A DNA stretch of 64,000 nucleotides from an uncultured Acidobacteriia bacterium (lineage in GTDB: Bacteria > Acidobacteriota > Terriglobia > Bryobacterales > Bryobacteraceae). Below the pieces are notes generated by a model. That model ran no database searches. It was given only the letters and a program-made list of their open reading frames with translations, and was not told the DNA's origin. Shown here one piece after another: positions 62,633-64,000 of this stretch. A program made the position numbers and the translations under genes. Numbering within the stretch: the stretch's first letter is position 1; each line of letters starts with the position of its first letter. The DNA lies in NCBI GenBank assembly GCA_903851195.1, contig CAINNJ010000064.1, positions 248,001 to 312,000 on the forward strand, read 5' to 3'.

Positions 62633-63183
62633 GGTTTGAATACCGTCGCCGCTTCCACTTCCTGCTGCAGGGGAAACTCCATCAGAAACCGCGCGATGTT
62701 CCGGATGCCGTTCAGGTCGTCGCTTACCGCACTACGGTTCGCCGGATGCACCGGAACACCGATCTGCCCCGCCGCCGCGTCCAGATAAGAAGGCGGCCCC
62801 GGCAGCAGCGAAACATGCGCGGAGACAATCTTCCAGCCCTCCGGAAACCGATACCAGAACTGCGTCTGCCGGCCGTGCCGCTCCGTGCCGTCCATGGGCC
62901 GTACAAACTCCAGATTCACGATACCGGCCGAGGTCCCCAGCGTGAGGATCTCCAGATGGGAGATGGTGCGGTCGAGATTGACGCTCGGGCGTCCCTGCCG
63001 GAACGCCCGAATCTCCTCCGCCCCGTGCAGGTTTTCCGTTACGCCGTACCGTATGGCGTGAGCGGATTCCCAGAAGAACGTATTCAGTGTGGCGACGTCG
63101 TTGCCAATCAGGGCCGCTTCATAACGCGTATGAAGCGCCGTGATTTCCGCCACCACGGCGGGGTCGTTGATAAGAACCGTCAT
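62629..63183 (-). CDS. HpxZ/AtzH-HpxX/AtzG fusion protein
   Basis: 184 residues. The first 128 are a SnoaL-like AtzH/HpxZ domain (DUF3225): TRYEAALIGNDVATLNTFFW, TISHLEILTLGTSAGIVNLE, QTQFWYRFPEGWKIVSAHVS. From residue 133 the sequence (YLDAAAGQIGVPVHPANRS ... FLMEFPLQQEVEAATVF) matches AtzG/HpxX-like DUF4089 proteins, the GatC-type subunit that AtzE needs. The subunit is normally separate. The stop overlaps the AtzE start, so both should be made in equal amounts. Confidence 0.78.
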   Translation of the reverse strand: MTVLINDPAVVAEITALHTRYEAALIGNDVATLNTFFWESAHAIRYGVTENLHGAEEIRAFRQGRPSVNLDRTISHLEILTLGTSAGIVNLEFVRPMDGTERHGRQTQFWYRFPEGWKIVSAHVSLLPGPPSYLDAAAGQIGVPVHPANRSAVSDDLNGIRNIARFLMEFPLQQEVEAATVFKP

Positions 63184-63194
63184 CTGAGAGACTC

Positions 63195-64000
63195 TCAGAA
63201 CTTATAAGACATCGTCAGACTGAGAGTTCGCATCGCACTCGGTTTAATAAACACATCCCAGAACAAGTACTGAGAAGTGAAGTAATTCGAGTTCGTGAAG
63301 TTGTTCGCCGCGAGGTTAACCGAGTAGTTCTTATGGGACCAGAAAACCGATCCGCGCCACACCGCGTAAGAAGGCAGCATCACGGGCGTCAGGAATCCCG
63401 CCTGCACCTTCTGCACCCAGGTGGTGCCGAGCGTGAAACCAAAATCCCGAACCGGCGTGTAGGTGCCGAAGGCGCTGATCACGACAGGCGGCTGACCCGC
63501 CACCTTCACGGGCGCTTTGATGTTGAAGATCGAAGCATCGCCGATGAACCGGCCGCCGTAAGCCTGCTGCGGCGTCAGGCCCAGAACCTGCGGAGGAATG
63601 CCCAGCAGGAACGGGATATTCAGTTGCTCCGGCTTCTGCCAGGTATACGCGCCGGTGATGCTGAAATTCCGCGTCACGGCTGCGCGCACTTCGCCTTCCA
63701 GACCCTGCGTGCGGAAGTAGTCGATGGAGCCGCTCTGGGAGTTGAAAGACGAGTGCTTCTGGTGGTAATACGAGAGCGAGGCGAACAGCTTGTTATCGAG
63801 CGCGCTCACCTTGCCGCCGGCCTCATACATGTTGGAAGGCTGAATCCAGGTCTTGTTCTGCAGCTGCGAATAATCGAGTTCGCCGCCCTGGCCGAGATCG
63901 AGGTACCGCGAGGTCGCGTAGGTGAAGTAAGGAGCCAGATGGAACGGCAGCTTGTAGCTCACGCTGGTATTGAACGTGGCTGTGTTCCCGGTGTCCGTGC
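63195..64000 (-). CDS. TonB-dependent receptor, C-terminal part (cut by window edge)
   Basis: About 268 residues to the stop, an outer-membrane barrel end: alternating strands with aromatic edges (SLSYYHQKHSSFNSQSG, GAYTWQKPEQLNIPFLLG, WSHKNYSVNLAANNFTNSNY) and final TLSLTMSYKF with the Phe signal. The FhuA/siderophore-type barrel differs from the Oar-like receptor at 31-34 kb. It ends 11 bases before the HpxZ-HpxX gene on the same strand, so the operon probably starts with it. Confidence 0.88.
   Translation of the reverse strand, partial: TDTGNTATFNTSVSYKLPFHLAPYFTYATSRYLDLGQGGELDYSQLQNKTWIQPSNMYEAGGKVSALDNKLFASLSYYHQKHSSFNSQSGSIDYFRTQGLEGEVRAAVTRNFSITGAYTWQKPEQLNIPFLLGIPPQVLGLTPQQAYGGRFIGDASIFNIKAPVKVAGQPPVVISAFGTYTPVRDFGFTLGTTWVQKVQAGFLTPVMLPSYAVWRGSVFWSHKNYSVNLAANNFTNSNYFTSQYLFWDVFIKPSAMRTLSLTMSYKF

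Noticed and set aside
1-64000. CRISPR arrays, insertion sequences, rRNA genes
   Set aside because: No regularly spaced repeats, transposase motifs or rRNA sequence were seen; the short tandem repeats at 12547 and 13747 have no spacers.

Overview
The window looks like the chromosome of an Acidobacteriota bacterium of the Solibacter/Bryobacter type. The evidence is a set of lineage-typical families: a duplicated orphan permease (ADOP, MacB-like), a VWFA-related Acidobacterial protein, two TIGR03437-type secreted proteins, an Oar-like TonB receptor with a carboxypeptidase-regulatory plug, and DUF4337 and DUF4342 proteins. The DNA is GC-rich and densely coded, with many ATGA/GTGA gene overlaps. 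No taxonomic marker was compared directly, so the placement is inference.

Layout. 1-2.9 kb (minus): acpP-fabF-etfB-etfA, linking fatty acid synthesis with an electron transfer flavoprotein. 3-10.5 kb: housekeeping genes (TrmJ-like methylase, MqnD, rpsT with its terminator, transporters, an ExeA-type ATPase). 10.7-17.1 kb: secreted and envelope proteins, plus an S24 peptidase gene overlapping mutY. 18.1-22.3 kb (minus): one 1385-residue protein that joins topoisomerase III to a RecQ-HRDC helicase. 22.35 kb: tRNA-Arg(CCG), followed by about 5 kb of decayed DNA. That zone holds a truncated sigma-54 activator, a truncated SSB, an intact Phd-PIN toxin-antitoxin pair with a dead second copy, and remnants of ECH and SDR genes resembling a polyketide beta-branching cassette. 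27.4-30.9 kb: an MBL-fold lactonase-like enzyme, a frameshifted flavin-dependent halogenase and an EgtD-type histidine methyltransferase. 31-35.3 kb: an Oar-like TonB receptor divergent from an ECF sigma factor and a small zinc-binding putative anti-sigma protein. 35.3-38.2 kb: redox and hydrolase genes.

38.4-48.9 kb is a surface-glycan locus: seven tightly overlapping genes (GT2, nucleotidyltransferase-like, ABC-2 permease, ABC ATPase, GT4, GT4-GT2 fusion, GT2), facing an acyltransferase-SGNH gene and an AGE-family epimerase. 48.9-56.7 kb carries a secreted hypothetical protein, a small cytochrome c, an ADOP permease, a tannase/feruloyl esterase and a P-type ATPase whose DKTGT motif is DKFAV.

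56.65-64.0 kb (minus) is one operon-like run: TonB receptor (cut by the window edge), an HpxZ/AtzH-HpxX/AtzG fusion, an AtzE-type amidase, a BMP-family binding protein, two permeases and a double-domain ABC ATPase. I read it as an outer-to-inner-membrane uptake line for a ureide, oxalurate or nucleoside-like compound, coupled to its hydrolysis.

The most noteworthy points are the Top3-RecQ fusion, the TonB-HpxZX-AtzE-BMP operon with its HpxZ-HpxX fusion, the degenerate P-type ATPase, apparent non-canonical starts for fabF (ATT) and mutY (CTG), and the halogenase-EgtD pair beside a decaying polyketide-type cassette.
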